The notes: generated from the sequence alone by a model not told the origin. A stretch of DNA of 57,989 nt from Cytobacillus sp. S13-E01 (GCF_029193815.1 NZ_JARFVC010000023.1:1-57989); one strand, 5' to 3'. Counted from the first letter of the stretch, positions 12,226-21,743 are shown. Translations and numbers: made by a program.

Positions 12226-14160
12226 TTATTTATCTTCAGTGTTAGTTGTATCATCTTTTTTTGAATTAATATTGATCTTCACATCATCAGCAGGTTTTGT
12301 TGTTGATTCATTAGCTAAGTCATATGGTCGATCAGGAAGTTTACCTTCTTCAAAAAGACTCTTGATTTGCTCAGCATCTAATGTTTCTATTTCTAGCAAA
12401 GTCTTAGCAACTAGTTCTAGTTTTTCTCGTTGCTCAGTAAGAATTTTCTTTGCTTTTTCGTAACATTCTTTGATAAAGCTTTGGATTTCCAAGTCTATTT
12501 GATGTGCAATTTCATCACTATAGTTTTGCTCATTATGAATGTCGCGTCCTAAGAACACTTGGCCACCTTGAGGTTGACCAAACTGAACTGGACCTAGTTT
12601 CTCACTCATTCCATATTCAGTAACCATTTTTCGAGCTATTCCTGTAGCACGTTGGAAGTCATTGTGAGCGCCTGTACTCGCCTCACCAAAAACAATTTCC
12701 TCAGCTACACGCCCCCCCAGCAAACCAGTTATTTTATCAAGAAGCTCTGGTTTTGTCATAAAATAACGATCTTCCCTTGGAAGCATAACAGCATACCCAC
12801 CGGCTTGACCACGAGGTACGATTGTTACTTTATGTACCATATCAGCTTCATCTAATACACAACCAATAATAGTGTGTCCTGCTTCATGATATGCCACAAT
12901 ATTACGTTCTTTCTTAGAAATGACACGGCTTTTCTTAGCAGGTCCGGCGATTACTCGATCAGTTGCTTCATCAATATCTGACATATCAACTTTCTTCTTG
13001 TCGCGCCTTGCTGCAATCAGAGCAGATTCATTTAGTAAATTTTCTAAATCCGCACCTGAAAAACCTGGAGTACGAGCTGCAATAGCTTTAAGATTTACAG
13101 ATTCATCTAATGGTTTGTTATGAGCATGTACCCGAAGAACAGCTTCTCTACCTTTTAAATCAGGGCGATCGACAGTAATTTGACGGTCAAATCGGCCTGG
13201 ACGTAAAAGGGCTGGATCAAGAATATCTGGACGGTTAGTTGCAGCAATAATAATGATACCTTCATTCGCACCAAATCCATCCATCTCAACTAGTAATTGG
13301 TTCAAGGTTTGCTCACGCTCATCGTGACCACCACCAAGTCCAGCACCACGTTGACGACCAACTGCATCAATTTCATCAATAAAAATGATACAAGGGGCAT
13401 TCTTCTTAGCATTTTCAAATAGATCGCGGACACGGGAAGCCCCGACACCAACGAACATTTCAACAAAGTCAGAACCACTAATAGAGAAGAACGGAACCCC
13501 TGCTTCACCTGCAACTGCACGTGCAAGTAACGTTTTACCTGTACCTGGAGGTCCAACTAATAGAACTCCTTTTGGGATTCTAGCTCCCAGTTCAGAGAAC
13601 TTTCTTGGATCCTTTAAGAATTCAACAACCTCTACCAGTTCTTGTTTTTCTTCATCAGCACCAGCTACATCCGTAAATCTAACCTTTTTCTTCTCTTCGC
13701 TATAAAGCTTGGCTTTACTTTTCCCAAAGCTCATAACTTTGCTGCCGCCACCTTGTGCTTGGTTAAGCAAGAAAAAGAATAAAATAAAGATAATGACAAA
13801 AGGAATAATTGAAGTAAAGAAAGTTACCCATCCACTTGTTTCTTCCGCTTGAAGTATCTCAATATTCGTATTCGTTGCAACCGCAGCATCAATGCGTTCC
13901 ATCACCCTTGGCATATTTGGAACAGACGTTAGGAAGAACTGTTCTTCCTTATAATTTTGCAGTTGCCCTCTTACCTCATAAACTCCACGCACTGGCTGCA
14001 TAGAAAGTGACTTTACGTCTCCGTTCTCAAGATGAGTAACGAATTTATTATAGTTCATTTGCTCTGTTTGCTGATTCGTTCCATTAAAAAAACTAACAAC
14101 ACCTATAATTACCAAAAATATAAGCAAATAAAAGATTGTATTTCGAAAAATCCGATTCAT
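12226..14160 (-). CDS. ftsH: ATP-dependent membrane zinc protease FtsH
   Basis: FtsH (644 residues) degrades membrane and regulatory proteins and is needed for sporulation in B. subtilis. Two membrane segments (about 5-25 and 111-133) flank an extracytoplasmic loop. The AAA+ module has Walker A GPPGTGKT (203-210), Walker B IIFIDEID and the second region of homology around ATNRPD. The protease zinc site is HEAGH (425-429). The charged low-complexity C-terminus is usual. A 12-bp direct repeat lies in its upstream region (see findings). Confidence 0.97.
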   Translation of the reverse strand: MNRIFRNTIFYLLIFLVIIGVVSFFNGTNQQTEQMNYNKFVTHLENGDVKSLSMQPVRGVYEVRGQLQNYKEEQFFLTSVPNMPRVMERIDAAVATNTNIEILQAEETSGWVTFFTSIIPFVIIFILFFFLLNQAQGGGSKVMSFGKSKAKLYSEEKKKVRFTDVAGADEEKQELVEVVEFLKDPRKFSELGARIPKGVLLVGPPGTGKTLLARAVAGEAGVPFFSISGSDFVEMFVGVGASRVRDLFENAKKNAPCIIFIDEIDAVGRQRGAGLGGGHDEREQTLNQLLVEMDGFGANEGIIIIAATNRPDILDPALLRPGRFDRQITVDRPDLKGREAVLRVHAHNKPLDESVNLKAIAARTPGFSGADLENLLNESALIAARRDKKKVDMSDIDEATDRVIAGPAKKSRVISKKERNIVAYHEAGHTIIGCVLDEADMVHKVTIVPRGQAGGYAVMLPREDRYFMTKPELLDKITGLLGGRVAEEIVFGEASTGAHNDFQRATGIARKMVTEYGMSEKLGPVQFGQPQGGQVFLGRDIHNEQNYSDEIAHQIDLEIQSFIKECYEKAKKILTEQREKLELVAKTLLEIETLDAEQIKSLFEEGKLPDRPYDLANESTTKPADDVKININSKKDDTTNTEDK

Positions 14161-14282
14161 CCCTTACCTCCTCCCACGATGAACAAACTATAGTCAATAC
14201 TATCATAGTGAATATAGTCAATACAAATTATAGACACTAAAAAATGTACAATTTTACGTGACCGCTACCTACTAATTCAGAA

Positions 14283-14831
14283 TTATGCCTTTTCTCCACT
14301 ATAAACATGCGGCTTTAATACACCGATATATGGAAGATTTCTATATTTCTCAATGTAGTCAAGACCATATCCGACTACAAAAGCATCTGGTACATTAAAT
14401 CCAACATAATCTGCTTCTACGTTTGTTTTTCTGCCAGATGGTTTATCTAATAAGGTTACAATTTTAATTGACTTTGCTTTTCGGTAGCGGAACAATTCTA
14501 CTAGATAACTCAGTGTCAGGCCACTGTCAATGATGTCCTCAATAATTAGGATATCTCTGCCCTCAACTGACGTGTCTAAATCTTTTAGAATTTTCACCTC
14601 TCCTGAAGATACGGTTAGATGGCCATAACTAGATACATCCATAAAGTCCATCTCTAAATATGTATCAACACGTTTTAACAAATCTGCCATAAATGGCATT
14701 GCGCCTTTCAAAACGCCGATCGCTAATGGAAAACGATCTTTATACTCTTCTGTTAACAACTTACCTAACTCTTTTACTTTTTCTTGAATTTCTTCTTCAG
14801 TAATTAGAACTTTTTCAATATCTTGATTCAT
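14283..14831 (-). CDS. hpt: Hypoxanthine-guanine phosphoribosyltransferase
   Basis: This 182-residue salvage enzyme makes IMP or GMP from hypoxanthine or guanine and PRPP. The PRPP-binding loop [11 protein letters not shown] (near residues 97-107) is diagnostic, and [11 protein letters not shown] and the [19 protein letters not shown] segment are typical of HGPRT. In B. subtilis the protein works with TilS in ftsH expression. The tilS-hpt-ftsH order is kept here with a 14-bp gap from tilS. Confidence 0.95.
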   Translation of the reverse strand: MNQDIEKVLITEEEIQEKVKELGKLLTEEYKDRFPLAIGVLKGAMPFMADLLKRVDTYLEMDFMDVSSYGHLTVSSGEVKILKDLDTSVEGRDILIIEDIIDSGLTLSYLVELFRYRKAKSIKIVTLLDKPSGRKTNVEADYVGFNVPDAFVVGYGLDYIEKYRNLPYIGVLKPHVYSGEKA

Positions 14832-14845
14832 TCTTCACTTGCCCC

Positions 14846-16249
14846 CTAGCCCTTGGTCCTGTGTTGTAATACTATGTACCTTCTTTTCGTCATATCAGCT
14901 GCTTCGTATGAGGACTTCTTTAAACTTGGCAACCAAATGATTGTTCCATTAGAATCTTCAATTATAGGCCATGTTTCTCGATCCGTAATTGATATTTTTA
15001 GATCAATGAAAATATCTTTTACTTTTTTACTTCCCTTCATGCCCTTTAGTGTCATTTTATCACCATTTTTTCTACTTCTAACAAATAAAGGCAACACAAT
15101 GGAATCAGGGTCAACAATAAAGAAGTCATTGCCACTCTTTGCCTTAGGATAGTGTTCCCAAATCTCACTAATAATTTCATTCCCATTATTAAGGAGAATG
15201 TGAGCAGCTTCATCCATCAAATAACAATAAGGCATTGATTTTTCCTCATGAAAAGTTAGTGTGCATTCATCATATGACCGAATAACCCGTAATTGATTTG
15301 GGAAATATAATGTACCTGATGAACGCTCAACCTCCAATAAGGTTAACAAATTATCAATATGTATTGATGAAAGAGTAGGAGGAATTTCCTTATAAAGATA
15401 GTTTAATATTAGATGAATCCCTCTTCTTTGTAAAGATTTTGGCATGGACCAAAATAAATTCACATGAATCCGAATTTCACCTACCTCTTTCTTTTTAATA
15501 ACTCTATTCAGTTTTTGTATCGTTAATTCCTCTAGATACTGTTCATCTTCTGTTAACCTTTCACTAAATTGTTGAAATCGCTCATGAACATTCGTATTCT
15601 CTTTTTTTAAAAAAGGTAAAACTGAAAGTCTAAACCGATTTCTAGTATACGTCTTTTTTTCGTTGCTTGGATCACGTCGCGGCTTTAGATTGTGTTCATG
15701 ACAGTACGCCTCTATTTTATGTTTATCAACAGAAAGAAAAGGGCGAATGATATAACCCGTAGAAAAAGGTCTTTTCACCTGAATCCCAGCCTGACCAAGC
15801 ATTGTACTACCTCTTACCAAACGCATTAATATGGTTTCAATTTGATCGTCACCATGATGGCCCAACGCCAGGCAATTAGCGTTATATTTCCTCATTACTT
15901 CATCTAAAAATTGATACCTACACTCTCTAGCTGCAACTTGGGGACTTAGCTTTTTTTCCTGTTGGTAAGCAGTAACATTTATTTGTGTCGTCTCGGTCGT
16001 GATACCCTTTTTATCACAAAACAACCTAACAAAATTCAAATCTTCCTCAGATTCTTTGCCCCTAAACATATGATCAACATGTGCTGCGACTATATCTACG
16101 TTCCAGACATGCTTCTGGTTCCATAAAAAATGCAGCAACGCTAATGAATCTGGTCCGCCTGATACTCCAACAATAATAGTAGAGTTTTTTTCTATTAGTT
16201 GGTGCTTTTTAACAAAGTGGTTGACTTCTTTCAACATTCCCTGATTCAT
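14846..16249 (-). CDS. tilS: tRNA(Ile)-lysidine synthetase
   Basis: TilS (467 residues) converts the wobble cytidine of the CAU-anticodon tRNA-Ile to lysidine, so that AUA codons are read as isoleucine. The N-terminal N-type ATP pyrophosphatase carries the PP-loop SGGPDS (30-35), followed by HVDHMFRG and LGHHGDDQIET. The C-terminal TilS substrate-binding domains cover about residues 220-460. It is essential in bacteria that depend on this tRNA. Confidence 0.94.
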   Translation of the reverse strand: MNQGMLKEVNHFVKKHQLIEKNSTIIVGVSGGPDSLALLHFLWNQKHVWNVDIVAAHVDHMFRGKESEEDLNFVRLFCDKKGITTETTQINVTAYQQEKKLSPQVAARECRYQFLDEVMRKYNANCLALGHHGDDQIETILMRLVRGSTMLGQAGIQVKRPFSTGYIIRPFLSVDKHKIEAYCHEHNLKPRRDPSNEKKTYTRNRFRLSVLPFLKKENTNVHERFQQFSERLTEDEQYLEELTIQKLNRVIKKKEVGEIRIHVNLFWSMPKSLQRRGIHLILNYLYKEIPPTLSSIHIDNLLTLLEVERSSGTLYFPNQLRVIRSYDECTLTFHEEKSMPYCYLMDEAAHILLNNGNEIISEIWEHYPKAKSGNDFFIVDPDSIVLPLFVRSRKNGDKMTLKGMKGSKKVKDIFIDLKISITDRETWPIIEDSNGTIIWLPSLKKSSYEAADMTKRRYIVLQHRTKG

Positions 16250-16390
16250 TCCTCTATTATTTTATGATTCCATCGTACCATTTTCCTTTCTGGTACTGCA
16301 AAAAGAATGAGAAAATTTTTTGTCTAATTATAGACACGGTCATAAGCGTATAATTGTTTTTTGTACAGGAAAATATTAAAGTTTGAATTT

Positions 16391-16420
16391 AGTTTTTGGT
16401 GTCTAGCTTTGTGCTTTTCA
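16391..16420 (-). repeat. Fragment of the intergenic TAGACAC repeat
   Basis: The minus strand reads AGCACAAAGCTAGACACC followed by AAAAACTA, matching the core of the repeat family described at 55758-55825. Ends are lost. It lies between yabT and tilS in a 179-bp gap with no gene. Confidence 0.5.
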
Positions 16421-16428
16421 AATCTCGG

Positions 16429-17427
16429 CTATAGGAGTTGTCCATATATATATAGAACATAGGCCAACGTAAGAAAAATTAGAATAAGAACCGTTTCAAC
16501 AAATCCACCTTTTGATTTTTTTGAAGGTTGGTTTGGTCTTACTGCACTAGGTTGTGGAGATTTCGATTTTGCCTTCTTCTGACTGTTTCTTCGACTTGAT
16601 TGACTTGGCGTATTTGCCTGACTCAACAATATAACCAAGTCCTTTCTCATGTCTGATGCATGACTATATTCCCCACTAAGTGCTTTTAGCAAAACTTTTT
16701 CATATTTCCGTAACGACTCATTTGTACGAATAATCTCCCTAAGTTGTTCCTCACCTTTACCAACCTTTGAGAATCTCTTAGGTAAAGCTGCGTTAATCAT
16801 AATCATTGCAACAGCAAATAAATCATATGTAGGTTCTGCTTTTCTAGTACCCATCCCCCAGTAGCCTCTATCGAAAAACTCAGTAAACTCTTTAATTGCC
16901 CTACCTTGTATAGTTGTTCCACCAACATCAATACATCTAATCTTAGGTGTTGGACCAGTGACAATTAGATTATCTGGTTTTAAATCACCAAAAACCCAAC
17001 CTTCTTGGTGTAGTCTTTCTAGGTCTGATAGTAATTGTAAGCAAAGGATCCCTGTCCATTCTTTCCCTCTTTTCTCAATAAATGATAAGAAGCTTTCACC
17101 TTTAATATATTCCATGACATAAAATGGAACAGGCTGTGGACTACCTGGCCGTAACCAATCGTCAACATCTAGTAAAGAAGGTCCAAGGGCAGATCCCTGG
17201 ACCTTAGAAAAATGTTTTAACACATTTACTTCAGAAGTAATAGACATGCTATTTTCACTTATTTTCAAAGCGGCATAGCCATTTACACTTTCTGCTAAAT
17301 ATACAATCCCTGTTGCACCATAGCCTAATGATTTAATAATCTTATAGGATTTTTTATGCCATTTACCTGAAACAATTGTCCCCGGTGAAACCTTACATAC
17401 CTGACTCTTCGATATATTGTTCATCAC
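16429..17427 (-). CDS. yabT: Membrane-anchored Ser/Thr protein kinase (YabT type)
   Basis: The 332-residue protein has a Hanks-type kinase domain (about 25-270). The glycine loop is GYGATGIVYLAE, the ATP lysine lies in AALKIS, and the catalytic loop GDLKPDNLI has G-D in place of the usual H-R-D. DVGG stands where DFG is normal. A lysine- and serine-rich linker and one C-terminal membrane helix (about 308-328) follow, leaving almost nothing outside. B. subtilis YabT acts in spore development and phosphorylates RecA and AbrB. Its start overlaps the end of yabS by 35 nt. Confidence 0.9.
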   Translation of the reverse strand: MMNNISKSQVCKVSPGTIVSGKWHKKSYKIIKSLGYGATGIVYLAESVNGYAALKISENSMSITSEVNVLKHFSKVQGSALGPSLLDVDDWLRPGSPQPVPFYVMEYIKGESFLSFIEKRGKEWTGILCLQLLSDLERLHQEGWVFGDLKPDNLIVTGPTPKIRCIDVGGTTIQGRAIKEFTEFFDRGYWGMGTRKAEPTYDLFAVAMIMINAALPKRFSKVGKGEEQLREIIRTNESLRKYEKVLLKALSGEYSHASDMRKDLVILLSQANTPSQSSRRNSQKKAKSKSPQPSAVRPNQPSKKSKGGFVETVLILIFLTLAYVLYIYGQLL

Positions 17428-18130
17428 GAGAAATCAAGCTCCTTAACGAACGTTTTTTCTTAAAGTACGTGAGAGCCTCCCGAATAGCTGGACCTGTTGG
17501 AGTAATACCTCCTGTTGTTAGCTTTGGAAAGATACTCGTCAATGATTCGAGCTTAGGTGTCCAATCTAGCACTTTTTCGACATCTTTCCTTTTCCCAGGA
17601 AATACGAAAACCCCAAAACGATTATCTCCCATTCTTGCATTTAAACTTAACGATAGATCTAGCAGGGCTTCCTTAACAGTTGGAAGCTTATGTTTCATAC
17701 TTGCACTCGTGTCTACCAATATTAGCACTTCAAGTTCTACTGTTTCACCAAGCTCATCTACCACTTCCATTACTTCTCCGCGTTTATCAGGAGGTAAATC
17801 CTCCATTGATGAACTGGATCCTAGTATCTGTTGTAGCTCTTTATTAATAACACCTTGTAGCGTTTGTGTCATTGCTTTTCTTGTAACCATTTGCACTGTA
17901 TGTGAAAGCTGCTGCGCATAGACTACCTGATTGACTCCTCCACTTGCCATCGCAATTCCTTCAATTTCTTGCATACCCTGCTCATCTATTGTATCTTGAT
18001 CCATCACACCAATAACATTTACCGTGATTCCTTGTTCTTTAGCAAGGGCTGCCATTGCTACTGGGTCATCACCTTGGTTTGAACATCCATCCGTAATCAA
18101 TAGAATTTGTTTAATTGTACCTTTAGCCAT
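17393..18130 (-). CDS. yabS: VWA-domain protein YabS
   Basis: The 245-residue protein is a von Willebrand factor A-like protein of unknown molecular role, found beside spoIIE and yabT in Bacillus. The metal-ion-dependent adhesion motif DTSAS is at 140-144, with a second VWA-like segment LLITDGCSNQGDD at the N-terminus (10-22). AGGAGG precedes the ATG. Coupling with yabT suggests that the two act together. A sporulation role is inferred from context and the B. subtilis orthologue. The 298-bp gap to spoIIE holds no gene. Confidence 0.85.
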   Translation of the reverse strand: MAKGTIKQILLITDGCSNQGDDPVAMAALAKEQGITVNVIGVMDQDTIDEQGMQEIEGIAMASGGVNQVVYAQQLSHTVQMVTRKAMTQTLQGVINKELQQILGSSSSMEDLPPDKRGEVMEVVDELGETVELEVLILVDTSASMKHKLPTVKEALLDLSLSLNARMGDNRFGVFVFPGKRKDVEKVLDWTPKLESLTSIFPKLTTGGITPTGPAIREALTYFKKKRSLRSLISRDEQYIEESGM

Positions 18131-18428
18131 CTTTCATCCCCTCCTAGTAAAAGTTATTACCATCTTTGACGGAATGATTATATTTTAAACCCCTTAGTAT
18201 ATGAATCTTTTCCAATTCTATTCATTTCTATTTACGTAATCTAGGCACTGGGAGCACAGACTATTCTTCTTAAAGGCACCTTTTTTGAAGATTGGTTTTT
18301 CTACCAAACGATAGAAGCTAGTATAAAGTTCGTATTTTTTGATATGATTAGGGAAGAAAAGCTGACACGATGCTCCGTTTTTATGGAAACTTCAATATTT
18401 TTGTTAAAATGCCTTCTTAAATAACAAG

Positions 18429-20906
18429 TTATTGAGCCTTTTTCTTATATGAATAGGCAGGAATAGCTGCCCATTTCGGAATATTTCTTTTGATTTGGGT
18501 CACAACAACTGTCATATCATCCTCTATATTTCCAGCTCTTGATCTTATAACCTCTTCCATTAAAACATCAGCAATTTCTTGCGGATCCTGTGACCTAATT
18601 TCGCCAATTTTTCGTTTCATCCACATATCATAGTTTTCGACATGTTTCGGCCCTTCAAAAATTCCATCACTCATCATAATTAAAATATCCCCTGCTTTTA
18701 ACTGTTCACTTACTACATCCACATCAAACTCTTGAATGATGCCCATTGGCAAATTACTTGCCTGTACTTTTATGATTTTCTCGCCACGTTTAACATAACT
18801 TGGTGTAGAGCCAATCTTTAAGAACTTTGCACTAGCATCCTGTAAATCAATTACGGCCAAATCCAGTGTAGAAAAAATTTCATCTGTTGTGCGCAGCGAC
18901 AATATTGAGTTCATGGATTTGATTGCGACCTTTTCTTCAATTCCGGATTTTAATATTTTTTGTAATAACTGTAATGTTTCATTGCTTTCGTGATGCGCAC
19001 GTTCACCATTTCCCATGCCATCACTTATGGCAACTGCATATTTTCCAAACCCAAGCTCAATAGTTGAAAAACAGTCTCCTGAGACTAGCCCACCACCCTT
19101 AGCCGCGTGTGCTACTCCCGTGTCAATTACAAACGCTTTTACTGAACCGAAGGAAACATGACAGTAACTATTTGGGTATGCAGCACATTCTTCTTTTTTA
19201 ACAGAGATTGTTTCTCCTAAAATATCGGACAGCATTGGTGCAACCAATTTTTCACACTCTCCACTTCCGTTACAATAGGGTATACTCATTTCAATATCTA
19301 CATTACCTTGTTCCAAACTGTAAATTTCGACATGTCCAATTTCTACTCCAAAAGCCTGTAATGCTTCTAATATTTGTTCTTCTTGTATATGGTGATTTTC
19401 ACGTTCACGTTGTATCTCTTTCGCAAAGTCACCCATGACTTGTGAAACACCAAGAAGCTGGTCTGCAACTAACCTTCTACTTTCATGAACTTGTCGCTTA
19501 AGCTTTTGGTTGGCCTGATAATGTGTTAGTTCTTGCTGAATTGCATCTATTACTTTTTTCGATTTTACACAATGCTTGTCCCACTCTCGATTTAACTGAT
19601 GATTAAAAATGAGTGATTCACTATCACTTTCATGCATAATCTGTGTCATATAATCATATGTTTTAGTAAAGTTCTTTGACCAACATTGTTCTTTCTTAAA
19701 ACAAGTTTGGCATGTTTTTTCGGTAACGTTACTTAGAAAGTAGTCGATTTCCCGCTCCTGGTCGACTTCTTCCAATGGAAGTCCGTAATTAGAAAAACTA
19801 TTTGATAAAGCCTGAAACACAGTAGAAAATTGTGAAACTCTGTTTGCGGTTACGTCCCTTATTTTTCGTAGATATAGCTGTTGTTCTGCTGAATATTCAG
19901 AGGTTCCCGGAATATACTTTGCTAATTTACTCGTTAACATTTGAGGTGTAAGTAAGAAAAATGCGATGGCGACCAAGGATTCATATAAGGTCGATAACAA
20001 CTGAGCGGACCCTTCTCCATAAAGACCGATAAGAAGTGTACCTATAATTAACCCAATTGAGACACCGATTTTTTTTCCATCTTTAAGTAAACCGCCAAGC
20101 AAACCCGAGAATGCTAATAAACTCATCTGATATAAACTAGCAACATTGGCTAAACTTAAAATTAATCCAGTCACGACACCAACTGTTGAGCCGGTGGTTG
20201 CACCTGCAACCAACGCAAAAACTAAGACAAGATATCTTGACATAATATGTTCAATAGATAAATCATATATAGACCAGCCAATCGTACCTGTCATTACGGA
20301 TGCTATTAAAATAATTAAACATATAACTTCCTCTGTCTTTAGGGCTTGTTTTCTTTTCTTAAAGGTTAAAAGAGGAACACTTTGTAAAAAGATAAGTGTT
20401 AAGATAAAGCCTAATCCTGCTTCTACTCCTGCAAGCATTCCATCATATAATGTAATCCCCCCTACCGTTGCATATGTAAGTAGGAGTTTTGTCGAAAGTG
20501 ATGAAAATAATACCAAGAAGGGCAGTGCTCGAATAGGTTCTTGCTTAAATTTAGTAGCTAGTTTTTGGACTAGCAAGAACAGAATTATAGATGCAAAGGT
20601 AAATATAGTTACGTTAACAGAAAGAGTCATAGCCCCTGCGAGTACTGAAAGCATTGCTATTCCTGCTCTGTCTCTCCTCATTAAATAAACTGAAGCGAAA
20701 AATGGTAAAGCAAATGGTGTGATTTGCGTAAGGATCAATGCTCGTCCAAGTAAAAAACCTATTACCATAATCATTAATCCTTTATGTAAAAACACATGTT
20801 GAATCATAGATTGAAAACGCTGAAACCAACGAGATAGTGCAGCCTGAGTTTTTCCGAAGTCTACTTCTTGAATCGGCTCGATAAGATTCCTTTCTATTTT
20901 CTCCAT
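18429..20906 (-). CDS. spoIIE: Stage II sporulation protein E, Ser/Thr phosphatase
   Basis: SpoIIE (825 residues) dephosphorylates SpoIIAA to release sigma-F in the forespore and also acts at the polar septum with FtsZ. The N-terminal third (about 40-325) has about ten membrane segments. A central region follows, with the cysteine-bearing CQTCFKKEQC. The PP2C domain covers about 590-810, with SDGMGNGERAHHES and MSDGIFEG giving metal-binding aspartates. Length is nearly that of B. subtilis SpoIIE. Its Spo0A-type promoter is visible upstream. Confidence 0.97.
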   Translation of the reverse strand: MEKIERNLIEPIQEVDFGKTQAALSRWFQRFQSMIQHVFLHKGLMIMVIGFLLGRALILTQITPFALPFFASVYLMRRDRAGIAMLSVLAGAMTLSVNVTIFTFASIILFLLVQKLATKFKQEPIRALPFLVLFSSLSTKLLLTYATVGGITLYDGMLAGVEAGLGFILTLIFLQSVPLLTFKKRKQALKTEEVICLIILIASVMTGTIGWSIYDLSIEHIMSRYLVLVFALVAGATTGSTVGVVTGLILSLANVASLYQMSLLAFSGLLGGLLKDGKKIGVSIGLIIGTLLIGLYGEGSAQLLSTLYESLVAIAFFLLTPQMLTSKLAKYIPGTSEYSAEQQLYLRKIRDVTANRVSQFSTVFQALSNSFSNYGLPLEEVDQEREIDYFLSNVTEKTCQTCFKKEQCWSKNFTKTYDYMTQIMHESDSESLIFNHQLNREWDKHCVKSKKVIDAIQQELTHYQANQKLKRQVHESRRLVADQLLGVSQVMGDFAKEIQRERENHHIQEEQILEALQAFGVEIGHVEIYSLEQGNVDIEMSIPYCNGSGECEKLVAPMLSDILGETISVKKEECAAYPNSYCHVSFGSVKAFVIDTGVAHAAKGGGLVSGDCFSTIELGFGKYAVAISDGMGNGERAHHESNETLQLLQKILKSGIEEKVAIKSMNSILSLRTTDEIFSTLDLAVIDLQDASAKFLKIGSTPSYVKRGEKIIKVQASNLPMGIIQEFDVDVVSEQLKAGDILIMMSDGIFEGPKHVENYDMWMKRKIGEIRSQDPQEIADVLMEEVIRSRAGNIEDDMTVVVTQIKRNIPKWAAIPAYSYKKKAQ

Positions 20907-20943
20907 TTTCCAAACACTCCCTGTATTTAAATAGTTGATTTTT

Positions 20944-20976
20944 ATTATACAAGGTAAATTTTTAATATTTTGTCAA
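20944..20976 (-). promoter_or_regulatory. spoIIE promoter, sigma-A with 21-bp spacer and Spo0A box
   Basis: On the minus strand consensus TTGACA (20971-20976) and TATAAT (20944-20949) are separated by exactly 21 bp, the unusual spacing known for the Spo0A-activated B. subtilis spoIIE promoter. The plus strand over the -35 reads TTTTGTCAAAA, close to the 0A box TTTTGTCGAA. The start codon lies 37 bp downstream of the -10. Confidence 0.9.
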
Positions 20977-21096
20977 AACAACAGGACAGAATGTAAAAAA
21001 CATTCGACTTGTTTCTAGTAATCCTTCTAAAAGAATACAGGATATGTAGAATTACATAGATATTTTCGGGAATTACAACGGAAAAAGTAGAAAGAT

Positions 21097-21166
21097 ATAA
21101 GAAAAGCTCAGGGGCGCGCCCGGAGCTAGACACTAAAACTAGGTACAAACTTTTATACTTTCTTAT
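21097..21166 (+). repeat. Compact TAGACAC repeat with inverted ends
   Basis: The 70-bp copy starts ATAAGAAA and ends TTTCTTAT. Its core is GAGCTAGACACTAAAACTAG preceded by GGGGCGCGCCCG. It is the form without the hairpin module. Confidence 0.8.
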
Positions 21167-21170
21167 CTTT

Positions 21171-21330
21171 TTAAGAAAACTCGCCGATTTGCGAGCTTGA
21201 AGGGCGAAGACAGAGGCGTAGTTGCACTTATGCGGTTTAGAATTTATGGATATAAATTCTGATTAGCTAAGAGAGGCGGGGGGCACTCAGAGCTTGACTC
21301 CAAAACTATGTTCAAACTTTTCTAACATTT
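21171..21330 (+). repeat. Second repeat-like block with degraded TAGACAC tail
   Basis: A block containing AACTCGCCGATTTGCGAGC (a small hairpin) and GAAGACAGAGGCGTAGTTGC is followed by GAGCTTGACTCCAAAACTAT (from about 21291), a degraded copy of the compact-repeat core. No coding frame fits. With 21097-21166 it fills most of the gap between spoIIE and tRNA-Met. Confidence 0.45.
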
Positions 21331-21346
21331 AAATCTATAAATAGGA

Positions 21347-21420
21347 TAGCGGCGGAGGGAGTCGAACCCACGACCTCACGGGTATGAACCGTACACTCTA
21401 GCCAGCTGAGCTACACCGCC
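21347..21420 (-). tRNA. tRNA-Met (CAU), 74 nt, CCA not encoded
   Basis: The minus strand folds as a cloverleaf: acceptor GGCGGTG with CGCCGCT, D-arm AGCTCAGCTGGCTAGAGT, anticodon loop TTCATAC with CAT, and T-loop TTCGACT. It matches the elongator tRNA-Met found between yabR and spoIIE in B. subtilis. The discriminator A is followed by TCCTA, so CCA is added after transcription. The T-stem GTGGG/CCCTC has one T-T mismatch where the B. subtilis gene has a G-T pair. The neighbouring tRNA-Glu of B. subtilis is absent. Confidence 0.9.
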
Positions 21421-21479
21421 ATAGTAATATTATCTGAACTAAGATTTCATTAGTTCTTAGTTTTCTTGTGTCCCGATTT

Positions 21480-21574
21480 CAGGAAACCTAGTCAAGTAGC
21501 AGTTCAATCGGTACAACTCGATGCCGATTCGGTGGAGCTTTGCTCGTCGCTCTAGCAAGCTGATCTACACCGCC
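21480..21574 (-). pseudogene. Broken duplicate of the tRNA-Met 5' half
   Basis: From 21574 the minus strand reads GGCGGTGTAGATCAGCTTGC then TAGAGCG, matching the first 30 or so bases of the tRNA at 21420 with two changes, and the TACTAT just upstream is also shared. After the D-arm the sequence turns into unrelated DNA with no anticodon stem or T-arm. It cannot make a tRNA. A reading frame across it (21488-21679) is an accident of the tRNA sequence. Confidence 0.75.
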
Positions 21575-21743
21575 ATAGTATAAGTTAAAGCATAAAATTA
21601 ATAATACAAACTGGATATATTTTCGTCTTTCGTCAATAGTTTTACATAAACACAGAATAATAGAAAAGATGCGGTTCAATTGTTTTGTCTTGATTATATG
21701 CCATGTTCGGCTGACAACTTTAAAATGAGTTCATAAATAACAA

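Noticed and set aside
17376-17921. 181-residue plus-strand reading frame over yabS
   Set aside because: Antisense to yabS/yabT, serine- and threonine-rich as expected of a shadow frame, with no start signals.
20146-20688. 180-residue plus-strand reading frame inside spoIIE
   Set aside because: It is antisense to the membrane region of spoIIE, whose skewed codon composition produces long open frames on the other strand.
21488-21679. 63-residue minus-strand reading frame
   Set aside because: It runs across the broken tRNA copy and has no ribosome binding site or recognisable protein.
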